A stretch of DNA of 64,000 bases from CAMPKL01 sp963817465 (GTDB lineage: Bacteria; Acidobacteriota; Terriglobia; Bryobacterales; UBA6623), in the NCBI GenBank assembly GCA_963817465.1, contig CAWFOP010000005.1, positions 186,001 through 250,000 on the forward strand, in the 5' to 3' direction. The position numbers were made by a program, and so were the translations under genes. The notes below the pieces were generated by a model, which was not told the DNA's origin, did not search any database, and was given only the letters and a program-made list of their open reading frames with translations. This document shows, in pieces, positions 27,342-38,519 of this stretch. Position 1 is the stretch's first letter; each line of letters opens with the position of its first letter.

Positions 27342-28496
27342 ATGCGCATGGATCGTCGAGAGCTTCTTGCGGCGTCGCTGGCAGCCACCGTGGCAGCCTG
27401 CAAGCCGACCACGCCGAAAGGCAGCGCGTCCGCCGCTCCGGATGCGGCGGACGCCTCCCGCCCCGCTCGGAAAGGAATTCCGGGGCCCTACCCCGGACGC
27501 GTTATCGCGGTTCATCACCCGGGGTCGATCGTCAACGACGTGTTTCAAGCCGAGCCGATCAACTCGATGGTCGACCGCGGCATGCGCGAATTGACCGAGG
27601 CTGAGAGCCCACAGGACGCTTGGCGACAGTTTTTCGAGCCCGGCGACGTAGTAGGCATCAAGCTCAACCCAGTCGGCCAGCCCGCCGTCAAATCGTCTCC
27701 GGAAGCCGTCCGCGCCGTCATCGCCGGACTCATGTCCGCCGGCGTGAAGGCCCAGGACATCGTCGCCTACGACCGCTACCACGACCAGTTCCTCAACGCC
27801 GGCTACGACACCTGGCTGCCCGCGGGCGTGCGTTGGATGTCGGCCAGCGAGAAGTATTTGAACGTCCAGATGGACATGGACGGCTACGACCAGGACGTGT
27901 ACCGCGAACTGCCCCTGGTCAATCCCGAGTACGCGCCCGAGTACCGCCTCGACGATCCGCACATTCACCGCTCCTACGTGGCGAAGTTCCTCACCCGCGA
28001 GGTCAACAAGGTCGTCAACCTGTGCCTGCTCAAGCATCACCAGTCGGCGGGCGTGACGCTGGCGTTGAAGAATCTGTCGCACGGCATGGTCAACAACGTG
28101 AACCGCAGCCACGTTTCGACGACAGCGAACGCCTGCGGCCTCTTCATCCCGGCGATCGTTGACCTGCCGGTGGTGCGCGAAAAAGCCGTGCTCAACATCC
28201 TCGACGGGGTAAAAGCCGCTTATCACGGCGGCCCGGGCGGATCGGTTCAGCTCTACTCGTGGGAGCACAAGACGATGTACTTCTCCACCGATCCGGTCGC
28301 CATGGACAAGACCGGCTGGAAGGCGATCGACGAAAAACGCGTCGCCGTGGGCAGGCTGCCGATCGCCTTGATGAAGCCGGACGAGCACAGCCAGTTCCTC
28401 AACGGGCAGGTCGAGCACATCGAGCTCGCCGGCAATATGGGGCTCGGCGTGTTTGACGATGAGAAGATCCAGGTGAAGCGCATCGACCTGGCATGA
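27342..28496 (+). CDS. DUF362 domain lipoprotein
   Basis: A DUF362 protein of 384 residues. ATG 27342 has AGGAGG six bases upstream. The N-terminus MDRRELLAASLAATVAAC is a lipoprotein-type signal: a Tat-like RR pair, hydrophobic stretch and lipobox ending in Cys. The mature domain has the family's PGRVIAVHHPG start, GDVVGIKLNPVGQPAVKSSPE, a KHHQSAGVTLALKNLSHGMV motif and GGVQ-type strands near the C-terminus. DUF362 proteins are found with iron-sulphur or metal enzymes in other bacteria but their role here is unknown. No metal motif of the ferredoxin type is present. It stands alone between two non-coding stretches. Confidence 0.92.
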   Translation: MRMDRRELLAASLAATVAACKPTTPKGSASAAPDAADASRPARKGIPGPYPGRVIAVHHPGSIVNDVFQAEPINSMVDRGMRELTEAESPQDAWRQFFEPGDVVGIKLNPVGQPAVKSSPEAVRAVIAGLMSAGVKAQDIVAYDRYHDQFLNAGYDTWLPAGVRWMSASEKYLNVQMDMDGYDQDVYRELPLVNPEYAPEYRLDDPHIHRSYVAKFLTREVNKVVNLCLLKHHQSAGVTLALKNLSHGMVNNVNRSHVSTTANACGLFIPAIVDLPVVREKAVLNILDGVKAAYHGGPGGSVQLYSWEHKTMYFSTDPVAMDKTGWKAIDEKRVAVGRLPIALMKPDEHSQFLNGQVEHIELAGNMGLGVFDDEKIQVKRIDLA

Positions 28497-28504
28497 GCCG
28501 GCGG

Positions 28505-28698
28505 GCGCCGGGGGCTTCATCCCGGTGTGTCGGTGAAAGCGATCCACTAGCCCGCCATTGGAGAAAACGATGCGCTGCCCGTCCGGGCTCCACGTACCTC
28601 TATTGAAATCGTCCAGGGCAGGTTGAAGACTCGGTCTTAGCTCACACAGCGTGATGGGATCGCCCCCGTCGACCCCTACTCTCTTCAGTTCGGCGTTG
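28505..28698 (-). pseudogene. Remnant of an acidobacterial Ser/Thr kinase PD40 (WD40-like) region
   Basis: Translated on the minus strand, this gap encodes a fragment reading ELKRVGVDGGDPITLCEL then FNRGTWSPDGQRIVFSNGG, the hallmark of the WD40-like PD40 repeats that follow the kinase domain in acidobacterial Ser/Thr kinases. It has no start, is bounded by the GYD gene, and runs out after one repeat. I read it as a degenerate gene fragment, not a functional gene. Confidence 0.6.
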
Positions 28699-28714
28699 GC
28701 GCCACTGCGGAGCG

Positions 28715-29005
28715 CTAGAGACCGCCGACAATGGCGCGGTATTGGTCTTCAGTAAAGGCTTTCAACGTTTGGCTGCGCACGCCGCCTCTCGACGCGATTG
28801 CCAGCATCACCTTCGCGTAGGTCTCGTCGTTTGGGGCTTCAACCACAATGACCATGTCGTGCTGCCCGATGGTCATGTAAAAGCGCTTCAGTTTGCCGCC
28901 GGCCGCCTCGACGGCGACTCTCGCCTGGTCCAACCGCGAAGGGCTGTCCTTGACATTCTCAATCCCTTGCTGAGTCCAATTGCACAGACTGATGTAGGTC
29001 GACAT
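28715..29005 (-). CDS. GYD domain protein
   Basis: A 96-residue protein of the small GYD family (dimeric alpha/beta ferredoxin-like). The sequence MSTYISLCNWTQQGIENVKD starts the domain, followed by RVAVEAAGGKLKRFYMTIGQHDMVIVVEAPN (the GYD/Q-H-D turn) and ATLAIASRGGVRSQ-like strands (AIASRGGVRSQTLKAFTEDQY). The start has an excellent AGGAGG six to eight bases upstream (plus-strand CCTCCT near 29010). Function is unknown; family members are usually encoded alone. It is likely cytoplasmic. The region on either side contains gene remnants. Confidence 0.9.
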   Translation of the reverse strand: MSTYISLCNWTQQGIENVKDSPSRLDQARVAVEAAGGKLKRFYMTIGQHDMVIVVEAPNDETYAKVMLAIASRGGVRSQTLKAFTEDQYRAIVGGL

Positions 29006-29312
29006 GGAACCTCCTCCTTATCTTTCCCGGGGGCTGCGGCGGGGCTTCAACTTGGAAGCCGCTACGCCGCGCGCGCCTACTGTAGCACCTGCAGTAGCCC
29101 TGGATAACGAGGACGGCCGCGCCTTGGCTTCACGGAGATCGGCTCTCCACTCCAACTGCTTTCACGAAAACAAAATGTCTTGAAGGAGTTGAACGACGGC
29201 GCCTCGGCTCGGTGTGGAGCAATGTTGCGGGGCGAGTCCGCCGATGAGGACAGTGTGGGGCGGGCTTGCGTTTGCGGACAGGGCCGCCTAATTGCGCGAA
29301 ACTCTTGGGGAC
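29006..29312. other. Intergenic region between GYD and malic enzyme genes
   Basis: About 300 bases between divergent genes, holding the GYD Shine-Dalgarno site near 29010 and presumably two promoters. I see no gene I can support. Confidence 0.5.
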
Positions 29313-31596
<2,284 letters not shown>

Positions 31597-31620
31597 AGGC
31601 GATGGCGGGCGGCTCCCGAG

Positions 31621-31683
31621 CCCCATGCCGCCCTCGCCCAGCTTCTCGAGGATCTTGTAGCGGCTAATCGTGGTCCCGATCAC
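31621..31683 (-). pseudogene. 5' remnant of an acidobacterial Ser/Thr protein kinase gene
   Basis: On the minus strand a frame starting at the GTG 31681-31683 reads VIGTTISRYKILEKLGEGGMG, the exact start of many acidobacterial Ser/Thr kinases (glycine-rich loop). It then runs into the end of the malic enzyme gene and has no lysine or catalytic loop. Twenty-one codons remain. The rest of the 31597-31927 gap shows no gene. Confidence 0.7.
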
Positions 31684-31927
31684 GGCGGTCCAAATCCACC
31701 GCTTGACTGCTAGGTGACGGTGACGCCGGCCCGTCACACCCTATCTGTCATACCCTCTCGACTCCTGGAGCAAAGCCGTAGAATCCGCAAGGCCGGGCCA
31801 CTGGTTGGCTTGCGGGCTGTCGTTTGCTTCGCGGTTGTCGCCGCTGGGTTCGGTGACGCGCTTGCGCGGCGTGTTACCGGAGTGCGGGTAACCGCCGCGG
31901 GCATTTAGGATGAGGGGGTCGCCGGGA

Positions 31928-32962
31928 ATGAAGTGTCTCGTCAAATCGAAGCCCGAGCCAGGCCTGTGGCTGGAAGAGCGGCCGACGCCCGCGTGCGGCA
32001 TCGACGACGTTTTGATCCGGGTCCACCGCACCGGGATCTGCGGCACGGACCTGCATATCTGGAATTGGGATGAGTGGTCGCAGGAAGCCGTTGCGGTTTC
32101 GACCGTGATCGGCCATGAGTTCGCCGGCGAAGTCGCGCAGGTCGGCTCGAACGTGCGCGGCTTCGAGGTCGGCCAATTCGTTAGCGGCGAGGGCCATGTG
32201 GTCTGCGGGCATTGCCGCAACTGCCTGGCCGGACGTCGCCATCTGTGCGCCCACACGCAAGGACTGGGCGTCAACCGCGACGGGGCGTTCGCCGAGTATG
32301 TCGTGCTGCCCAAGTCGAACGTCTGGCTGCATCACAAACAGATCGACCCGGAAGTGGCGGCGATCTTCGATCCGCTGGGTAACGCGGTCCATACGGCTCT
32401 GACGTTTCCGCTGTTCGGCGAAGACGTGCTGATCACGGGCGCGGGTCCGATCGGGCTGATGGCGATTCCGGTGGTGTTGCATGCGGGCGCGCGGCATGTG
32501 GCGGTGACGGATCTGAACGCGACGCGGCTCGATCTGGCGAAGCGTCTGGGCGCGACGGTGGCCGTCGATCCGCGCAAGAAAAAGCTCAAGCAGGTGCAGG
32601 CCGAGCTGGGCATGCTCGAGGGATTTGACGTGGGCCTCGAGATGTCGGGCAGTCCCGCGGCGCTGCCGGACATGATCGAAAACATGAGCCACGGCGGGGC
32701 GATCGCGGTGCTGGGGATTCCAAACCATCCGCCGAATGTCGACTGGAGCGATGTGATCTTCAAGAGTTTGACGATTCAAGGCATCTACGGGCGCGAGATG
32801 TATGAGACCTGGTACCAGATGACCACGATGCTCGAGTCGGGCGTGGACGTCTCGCCGGTGATCACGCATCGCTTCAAGTACGACGAATTCGAACAGGCTT
32901 TCGAGGTGATGCGGTCGGGCGATTGCGGCAAGGTGATTCTCGACTGGCGCGAGGCCGCCTGA
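31928..32962 (+). CDS. tdh: L-threonine 3-dehydrogenase
   Basis: A 344-residue zinc-dependent medium-chain dehydrogenase that oxidises L-threonine to 2-amino-3-ketobutyrate with NAD+. The start is the ATG at 31928 (MKCLVKSKPEPGLWLEE). Catalytic zinc ligands appear in RTGICGTDLHIWNWDEW and IGHEFAGEV; the structural zinc has four cysteines in VVCGHCRNCLAGRRHLC. The nucleotide site is ITGAGPIGLMA. The family-specific motif DEWSQEAV plus GREMYETWYQM near the C-terminus support Tdh rather than a sorbitol dehydrogenase. The next gene, kbl, begins 13 bases after the stop and uses the product, so the two form the classical threonine-degradation operon. Nothing unusual in composition. Confidence 0.96.
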   Translation: MKCLVKSKPEPGLWLEERPTPACGIDDVLIRVHRTGICGTDLHIWNWDEWSQEAVAVSTVIGHEFAGEVAQVGSNVRGFEVGQFVSGEGHVVCGHCRNCLAGRRHLCAHTQGLGVNRDGAFAEYVVLPKSNVWLHHKQIDPEVAAIFDPLGNAVHTALTFPLFGEDVLITGAGPIGLMAIPVVLHAGARHVAVTDLNATRLDLAKRLGATVAVDPRKKKLKQVQAELGMLEGFDVGLEMSGSPAALPDMIENMSHGGAIAVLGIPNHPPNVDWSDVIFKSLTIQGIYGREMYETWYQMTTMLESGVDVSPVITHRFKYDEFEQAFEVMRSGDCGKVILDWREAA

Positions 32963-32975
32963 CGGAGGGAGAGCG

Positions 32976-34163
32976 ATGTTTGCGAGCGGCGTTCGAGAAC
33001 GCATCCAACATGACCTGGACGAAATGCGGGAGGCCGGGCTGTTCAAGACGGAACGGCTGATCACCTCGCCGCAGGACTCGCACATTCGGATCGCGGGCGG
33101 ACGCGAGGTGCTGAACCTCTGCGCCAACAATTACCTCGGGCTGGCGAATCATCCGGCGATCCGCGAGGCGGCCGAGCAGGCGCTCGAGCGCTGGGGCTAC
33201 GGGCTGTCGTCGGTGCGCTTCATCTGCGGCACCCAAGAGCTGCACGTCGAGCTGGAGCGCCGCATCAGCGAGTTCCTGGGGACCGAAGACACGATCCTGT
33301 ATCCCTCGTGTTTCGACGCCAACGGCGGGTTGTTCGAGACGCTGTTGAGCGCCGACGACGCGGTGATCTCGGACGAGCTGAACCACGCCAGCATCATCGA
33401 CGGCATTCGGCTCTCGAAGGCGCAGCGGCTGCGCTACCGCAACAGCGACATGGGCGATCTCGAGAACAAGCTCGAGGAGGCGAAGTCGGCCCGGGCGCGG
33501 CTGATCGCGACCGACGGCGTGTTTTCGATGGACGGCTATGTCGCGAAGCTTCCCGAGATTTGCGATCTGGCCGAGAAGCACGACGCCCTGGTGATGATCG
33601 ACGACTGCCATGCCGTGGGCTTCCTCGGCGAAAACGGCCGCGGGACGCCCGAGCACCACGACGTGATGGGCCGCATCGATTTGATCACCGGCACGCTGGG
33701 CAAGGCGCTGGGCGGCGCGAGCGGCGGATACACGAGCGGACGGCGCGAGCTGATCGGGATGCTGCGGCAGCGCTCGCGGCCCTATCTGTTCTCGAATTCG
33801 GTCGCGCCGGTGATTGTGGCGGCCTCGCTGCGCGTGCTCGATTTGCTGTCGGAGTCGAATGAGCTACGCGAGAAGCTGCGCTCGAATACGCGGATGTTCC
33901 GGGCGGGGCTGGCCGAGATCGGGCTCGAGATCTTGCCGGGCGAGCATCCGATCGTGCCGGTGATGCTGGGCGACGCGGCGCTGGCGCTGAAGTTCGCGGA
34001 CGCGCTGCTCGAAAAGGGCGTGTATGTGATCGGGTTCTGCTATCCCGTGGTGCCGCAGGGCAAGGCGCGCATCCGGACGCAGGTCTCGGCGGCGCACAGC
34101 GAAGAGGATCTGCGCTTCGCGATCGAGCAGTTCGCGGCGGTCAAGGCCGAGTTGGGCGTCTAG
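32976..34163 (+). CDS. kbl: Glycine C-acetyltransferase (2-amino-3-ketobutyrate CoA ligase)
   Basis: A 395-residue PLP-dependent alpha-oxoamine synthase. It cleaves 2-amino-3-ketobutyrate with CoA to glycine and acetyl-CoA, completing threonine breakdown started by the adjacent Tdh. Diagnostic segments: ANNYLGLANHPAIREAA, SSVRFICGTQELHVELE (FICGT is Kbl-typical), DELNHASIIDGIRLSK, VMIDDCHAVGFLGENGRGTPEH, PLP-lysine region ITGTLGKALGGASGGY and QGKARIRTQVSAAHSEEDL. The ribosome-binding site GGAGGGAG lies just upstream of the ATG. The gene ends 119 bases before the next unit, which has its own leader. Confidence 0.96.
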   Translation: MFASGVRERIQHDLDEMREAGLFKTERLITSPQDSHIRIAGGREVLNLCANNYLGLANHPAIREAAEQALERWGYGLSSVRFICGTQELHVELERRISEFLGTEDTILYPSCFDANGGLFETLLSADDAVISDELNHASIIDGIRLSKAQRLRYRNSDMGDLENKLEEAKSARARLIATDGVFSMDGYVAKLPEICDLAEKHDALVMIDDCHAVGFLGENGRGTPEHHDVMGRIDLITGTLGKALGGASGGYTSGRRELIGMLRQRSRPYLFSNSVAPVIVAASLRVLDLLSESNELREKLRSNTRMFRAGLAEIGLEILPGEHPIVPVMLGDAALALKFADALLEKGVYVIGFCYPVVPQGKARIRTQVSAAHSEEDLRFAIEQFAAVKAELGV

Positions 34164-34282
34164 ATTCGCCATAACCCCTATTTCGGTCTGAACGTCCCTA
34201 TTCGTCTGGGGTGGGTCGTCTGGGGCGGGGACTCCCCCTACAATAAGGGGCAATCTCGATCCATCCAGGCAGGGGCGACCTC

Positions 34283-35611
34283 ATGCAGACGAACGAAGAT
34301 GCCATCCGCGCGACCGACAAGACGACGGTAGGAAGCTACTTCGTTTCCAACTATCCGCCTTACGAGTATTGGAGCGGCGACCAGGTCGACGACGTGAAAG
34401 CGGCGCTCGATCGCCCGCCCAAGGCGGATACTCCGCTGGGCCTCTACCTGCACATCCCGTTTTGCCGTAAGCGCTGTCGTTTCTGTTACTTCAAGGTCTA
34501 TACCGACAAGGACTCGACTTACGTCAACAACTATCTCGAGAGCTTGATCCAGGAGCTGACGCTCTACAGCAAGAAGGCCGCCGTCGCCGGTCGCAAGCCG
34601 AAATTCATCTATTTCGGCGGCGGCACGCCGTCGTTCATTTCGACCAAGCAGCTCTCGCACCTGGTCGACAGCATTCGGCCGATGATGCCTTGGGACGAGG
34701 CCGAGGAGATCGCCTTCGAGTGCGAGCCGGGCACGATTACGCGCCGCAAGCTGGAGATCTTGCGTGAGATCGGCATCACTCGCTTGAGCCTGGGAGTCGA
34801 GAATTTCACGCAAGAAATCTTGGAAATCAACGGCCGCGCGCACGGAGCGGACGAGATCGACCGGGCCTACGGCATGGCGGTCGACGTGGGCTTTCCGCAG
34901 ATCAATATCGACCTGATCGCGGGAATGATCGGCGAGACCGATGAGAATTGGCGCGACAACGTGCGCAAGGCGATCGAGCTTTCGCCCGACAGCCTGACGC
35001 TCTATCAGATGGAAGTGCCGGCGAATACGGTCATCTCAAAGGAGATGCGCGAGCACGGCGACAAGACGGCGCCGGTGGCCGATTGGGGCACGAAGCGGCG
35101 CTGGGCGAAGTACGCCTTCGCGGAGCTCGAAAAGGCGGGCTACACGCTGACCAGCGGCTACACGGCGGTGAAGGACCCGGCGAAGTCGGCGTTCCTCTAT
35201 CGCGACTTGCTGTGGTCGGGCGCGGACATGCTCGGCCTGGGCGTGGCGTCGTTCTCGCACATGCAAGGGATTCACTTCCAAAACGCCACGCGAAACGAGA
35301 TTTACCAGGGAGAGCTGAACGAGGGCCGGCTGCCGATCTATCGCGCGCTGCAGACGAACGAGCAAGAGCGCATGATTCGCGAATTCATTCTGCAGATGAA
35401 GAAAGGCAAGGTGAACACACGCTACCTTGAGAACAAATACGGCGCGAATGTGAAGGAGCAGTTCGCCGAACCCTTGCGGTCGCTCGAAAGCCACGGCTAT
35501 CTCGAGGCCGGCCCGGCGTCATTGACCTTGACGCGAGACGGCCTGCTGCGGGTGGATCAGTTGCTGCATCAGTTCTTCTTGCCGGAACATCGTCCGGCCG
35601 TCGCCGCATAA
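34283..35611 (+). CDS. HemN-like radical SAM protein of uncertain substrate
   Basis: A 442-residue radical SAM protein of the HemN/coproporphyrinogen-oxidase-like superfamily. The iron-sulphur motif is CRKRCRFCYFKVY (CxxxCxxC with a CYFKVY tail), inside YLHIPFCRKRCRFCYF. The family's FGGGTPSF, ECEPGTIT, SLGVENF and NIDLIAGMIGETDENWRDN segments are all present, and the C-terminal helical domain carries RMIREFILQMKKGKVN. The CYFKVY variant differs from HemW (CxYCDF) and HemN (CYFCGC), and the lack of haem genes nearby argues against coproporphyrinogen oxidase. The gene is followed 9 bases later by a halogenase-like gene, then a CoA-ligase-like gene, so it may act on a small molecule made by that set. 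No signal peptide. Confidence 0.9.
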   Translation: MQTNEDAIRATDKTTVGSYFVSNYPPYEYWSGDQVDDVKAALDRPPKADTPLGLYLHIPFCRKRCRFCYFKVYTDKDSTYVNNYLESLIQELTLYSKKAAVAGRKPKFIYFGGGTPSFISTKQLSHLVDSIRPMMPWDEAEEIAFECEPGTITRRKLEILREIGITRLSLGVENFTQEILEINGRAHGADEIDRAYGMAVDVGFPQINIDLIAGMIGETDENWRDNVRKAIELSPDSLTLYQMEVPANTVISKEMREHGDKTAPVADWGTKRRWAKYAFAELEKAGYTLTSGYTAVKDPAKSAFLYRDLLWSGADMLGLGVASFSHMQGIHFQNATRNEIYQGELNEGRLPIYRALQTNEQERMIREFILQMKKGKVNTRYLENKYGANVKEQFAEPLRSLESHGYLEAGPASLTLTRDGLLRVDQLLHQFFLPEHRPAVAA

Positions 35612-35620
35612 CGAACCTGC

Positions 35621-36878
35621 ATGAATCAATACGACGCTATCGTCATCGGCGGCGGACCCGCCGGCTCCACCGCAGCCTCGGTCTTGGCGAGCAAGGGTCG
35701 CCGCGTGCTGCTGCTCGAGCGCGAGAAGTTTCCGCGCTACCACGTGGGCGAGTCTCTGATTCCCTATTCGTACTTCACGCTGGAGCGGATCGGGATGGTC
35801 GAGAAGATGAAGAAGTCTCACTTCCCGAGCAAGTACAGCGTGCAGTTCGTCAGCCGCAGCGGGAAGCTGTCGCAGCCTTTCTACTTCTTCAAGCACATGC
35901 AGCATGAGGGCTCGTGCACGTGGCAGGTGCTGCGCAGCGAGTTCGACCAGATGCTGCTCGACAACGCGCGCGAGAAGGGCGCCGAAGTGCGGGAGGAGAC
36001 GAAGGTCACGTCTACGATTCGAGGCGAGGGCGGCGTGACGGGCGTCAAGGCGACGTCGAAGTCGGGCGAGGAACTCGAGTTTCACGCGCCGATGACGATT
36101 GACGCGACCGGCCGCGACTCGCTGTCGATGCTGCAAAACGGCTGGCGGATTCGCGATCCCAAGCTGAACAAGATCGCGATCTGGACCTACTACAAGAACG
36201 CCGTACGCGACCCCGGTCTCGAAGCCGGCGCGACCACCGTGGCGACCCTTCCCGGGCGCGGCTGGTTCTGGTGGATTCCGCTGCCGAACGGCATCTCGAG
36301 CGTCGGCGTGGTAGCCGAGAAGGATTACCTTTACAACGGGTCGCGCGATCCCGAGACGATCTTCATGCGCGAGGTCGAAAACAACGGCTGGGTCAAGGAG
36401 CACCTGGCGCCGGGCACGCGCACCGAGCCTTTCCGCACGACGGCGGAGTTTTCGTATCGCTCGCGGTATTGCGCGACCGACGGGCTGGTGCTGGCGGGCG
36501 ACGCCTACGCGTTCTTGGATCCGGTGTTTTCGTCGGGCATGTTTTTGGCGCTGCGCGGCGGCGAGATGGCCGCCGAGGCCGTGGATCGAGGCGCTGACGG
36601 ACGGCGACTATTCCGCCGCTCGCTTCGCTGAGTACGGCGACAAGATGCGCTCCGGGATCGAGGCGATGCGCCGGCTGGTCTATGCGTTCTACGACCAGGA
36701 CTTCAGCTTTGGGCGGCTGCTGCGGAAGTATCCCGACATGAGCGGCGACGTCACGGATTGCCTGATCGGAAATTTGTGGCGGGACTTCGAACCGTTGTTC
36801 AAGGCGGTGGCGGAGTTTGCGGACGTGCCGGAAGCGCTGACGTACGGGCGGGCGCTCGAGGAGCCGGTTGAGGCGTGA
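35621..36878 (+). CDS. Flavin-dependent halogenase/geranylgeranyl-reductase-like oxidoreductase, frameshifted
   Basis: An FAD-dependent enzyme of about 418 residues. The start IVIGGGPAGSTAA is the FAD dinucleotide-binding motif; KFPRYHVGESLIPYSYF follows, and GWFWWIPLPNG is a clear WxWxIP motif, the signature of flavin-dependent halogenases. FAD motif GLVLAGDAYAFLDPVFSSGMFLAL is near the C-terminal half. Related members also include geranylgeranyl reductases without chlorinating activity, so halogenation is not certain. The frame breaks at about 36587: frame 2 runs out in VDRGADGRRLFRRSLR, whereas frame 3 gives EALTDGDYSAARFAEYGDKM...; an extra C explains it, probably sequencing error. It lies between radical SAM and ligase genes. 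Confidence 0.88.
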
Positions 36879-36967
36879 GGGAGACTTCCGGCGTCGACCG
36901 CAAGCGAGCCCTGCACGGGCGCGGCTCCGTTGCGCGAGTTTGAACAGGTGCGCGTCGTCTCTTGTGA

Positions 36968-38230
36968 ATGAGGTTTGTTGATCGGGGGGCGCTCGAAGCG
37001 CATCAGTTGGGGCGGCTGCAAGCGCTGTTTGAGACGGTGCTGGCCGGCAACGCGTTCTATCAGGCGAAGCTGCGCGAGGCGCCGGCTAGTCTTGAAGAGT
37101 TCACTTCTTCGGTTCCCTTCTCTTGGAAGCACGAGTTCGTCGAGGATCAGGCGCGGCATCCTCCGTACGGGACGAACTTGAGCCATCCGCTCGGGTCGTA
37201 TGTGCGCCTGCATCAGACGAGCGGCACGACATCGGCCCCGCTGCGCTGGCTCGACACGGCCGAGAGCTGGTCGTGGATGCTCGACAACTGGGACCGTATC
37301 TTCGACGCGACGGAGTTGACCGTTCACGATCGCGTTTTCTTCCCGTTTGGGTTTGGCCCGTTCATAGGGTTTTGGCTGGCGTTCGAGGCGGCCTCGCGCC
37401 GCGGGAGCTTGGTGATTCCCGGCGGCGGCATACGGACCGATGCGCGGCTGCGGCTGATCATGGACCACGAGGCGACGGTGGTTTGCGCGACGCCGACCTA
37501 TGCGATTCGCATGGGCGAGACGGCGGCGGAGATCGGCGTCGATCTGTCGCAGTCGAAGGTGCGCGCGCTGATCGTCGCCGGGGAGCCCGGCGGGGCCGTG
37601 CCGGCGACGCGCGCGCTCATCGAGAAGCTCTGGGGCGGCGCGCGCATCGTCGATCACCACGGCATGACCGAGGTCGGCCCGGCGAGCTACGAGTGCCCCA
37701 AGCGAACGGGCGTGCTGCACGTAATGGAGGAGGCCTTCGTCGCCGAGGTGATCGACCCGGAGACGGCGGCGCCGGTCGAGCCCGGTGATTTGGGCGAGCT
37801 GGTCCTGACGACGCTCGGCCGGTTCGGCTCGCCGGCGATCCGCTATCGCACGCGCGACATCGTCCGCCGCGGCGCACCCGAACGGTGCGAGTGCGGGAGC
37901 CTGAATCTCGCGCTCGAAGGCGGCATCGTGGGACGCGTCGACGACATGGTGGTCGTGCGCGGAGTGAACGTCTACCCCAGCGCGATCGAGGACCTGCTGC
38001 GGCGCGAGGGCGGCGTGGCGGAGTTTCGCGCGGAGATTCGCACCGAGCGCGGGCTGTCGGAAGTGAAGCTGTTGATCGAGCCCGCCGCTGGGCACGACGG
38101 CGCGGAGTTGGCCGGGCGCGTGGCGGCGGCGGTTCAGCAGGCGTTGGGCTTGCGCTTCGCGGTGGAGTGCGTGGGGTGCGGGGATTTGCCGCGGTTCGAG
38201 GCCAAGGCCAAGCGCTGGGTGCGGATTTAG
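36968..38230 (+). CDS. Phenylacetate-CoA ligase-like AMP-binding enzyme
   Basis: A 420-residue adenylate-forming enzyme of the PaaK/phenylacetate-CoA ligase clade, which is shorter than other ANL enzymes. It shows the phosphate loop QTSGTTSAPLRW, GEPGGAVPATR, HHGMTEVGPASYECP, YRTRDIVRRG and the family hinge VGRVDDMVVVRGVNVYPSAIEDLL. These motifs fit acid plus ATP to acyl-adenylate, and then thioester. The aryl or lipid acid used is not known; sequence distance from true phenylacetate enzymes is moderate. It follows the halogenase-like gene by 89 bases with no terminator visible, so it may be the third gene of a small pathway. Start ATG 36968. Confidence 0.9.
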   Translation: MRFVDRGALEAHQLGRLQALFETVLAGNAFYQAKLREAPASLEEFTSSVPFSWKHEFVEDQARHPPYGTNLSHPLGSYVRLHQTSGTTSAPLRWLDTAESWSWMLDNWDRIFDATELTVHDRVFFPFGFGPFIGFWLAFEAASRRGSLVIPGGGIRTDARLRLIMDHEATVVCATPTYAIRMGETAAEIGVDLSQSKVRALIVAGEPGGAVPATRALIEKLWGGARIVDHHGMTEVGPASYECPKRTGVLHVMEEAFVAEVIDPETAAPVEPGDLGELVLTTLGRFGSPAIRYRTRDIVRRGAPERCECGSLNLALEGGIVGRVDDMVVVRGVNVYPSAIEDLLRREGGVAEFRAEIRTERGLSEVKLLIEPAAGHDGAELAGRVAAAVQQALGLRFAVECVGCGDLPRFEAKAKRWVRI

Positions 38231-38267
38231 GCCGTGGAAGTCGACGCCTGCGTTGGACCGCTTGGCC

Positions 38268-38345
38268 GAAAGAGAACACCCGACGCTCGAGCATATCGAC
38301 TTCGAAGACGCCGAATCGGATTCGCCCTTTGGAGTCCGTCGACAT
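38268..38345 (-). pseudogene. 5' remnant of a winged-helix/TolB-type regulator gene
   Basis: A minus-strand frame beginning ATG 38343-38345 reads STDSKGRIRFGVFEVD, the standard start of acidobacterial OmpR/CadC-type winged-helix proteins fused to TolB-like repeats. It then loses similarity (LERRVFSFGQAVQ) before the ligase gene's stop. About 17 to 26 codons are left, so I call it a remnant; the remainder of the 38231-38519 gap has no gene. Confidence 0.55.
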
Positions 38346-38519
38346 GTATCCTCGCTCCGCCGATCGCGAAGGAACTTACGCAGCACCCCGTGCCGCTCGT
38401 AATATCGCACAGAAATCCATCGAAATCAACGAGATATCTCGTGATCCGCGTTTTACAGCGATGTAACTACCCGTATTTCGTGACTTCCCTCAGCTTTGAT
38501 CCCGCGGAGGGCAAGTCCG

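Noticed and set aside
34283..35611. Haem biosynthesis role (HemN/HemW) for the radical SAM protein
   Set aside because: The CYFKVY motif differs from HemN and HemW and there are no haem genes nearby; I report it only as HemN-like.
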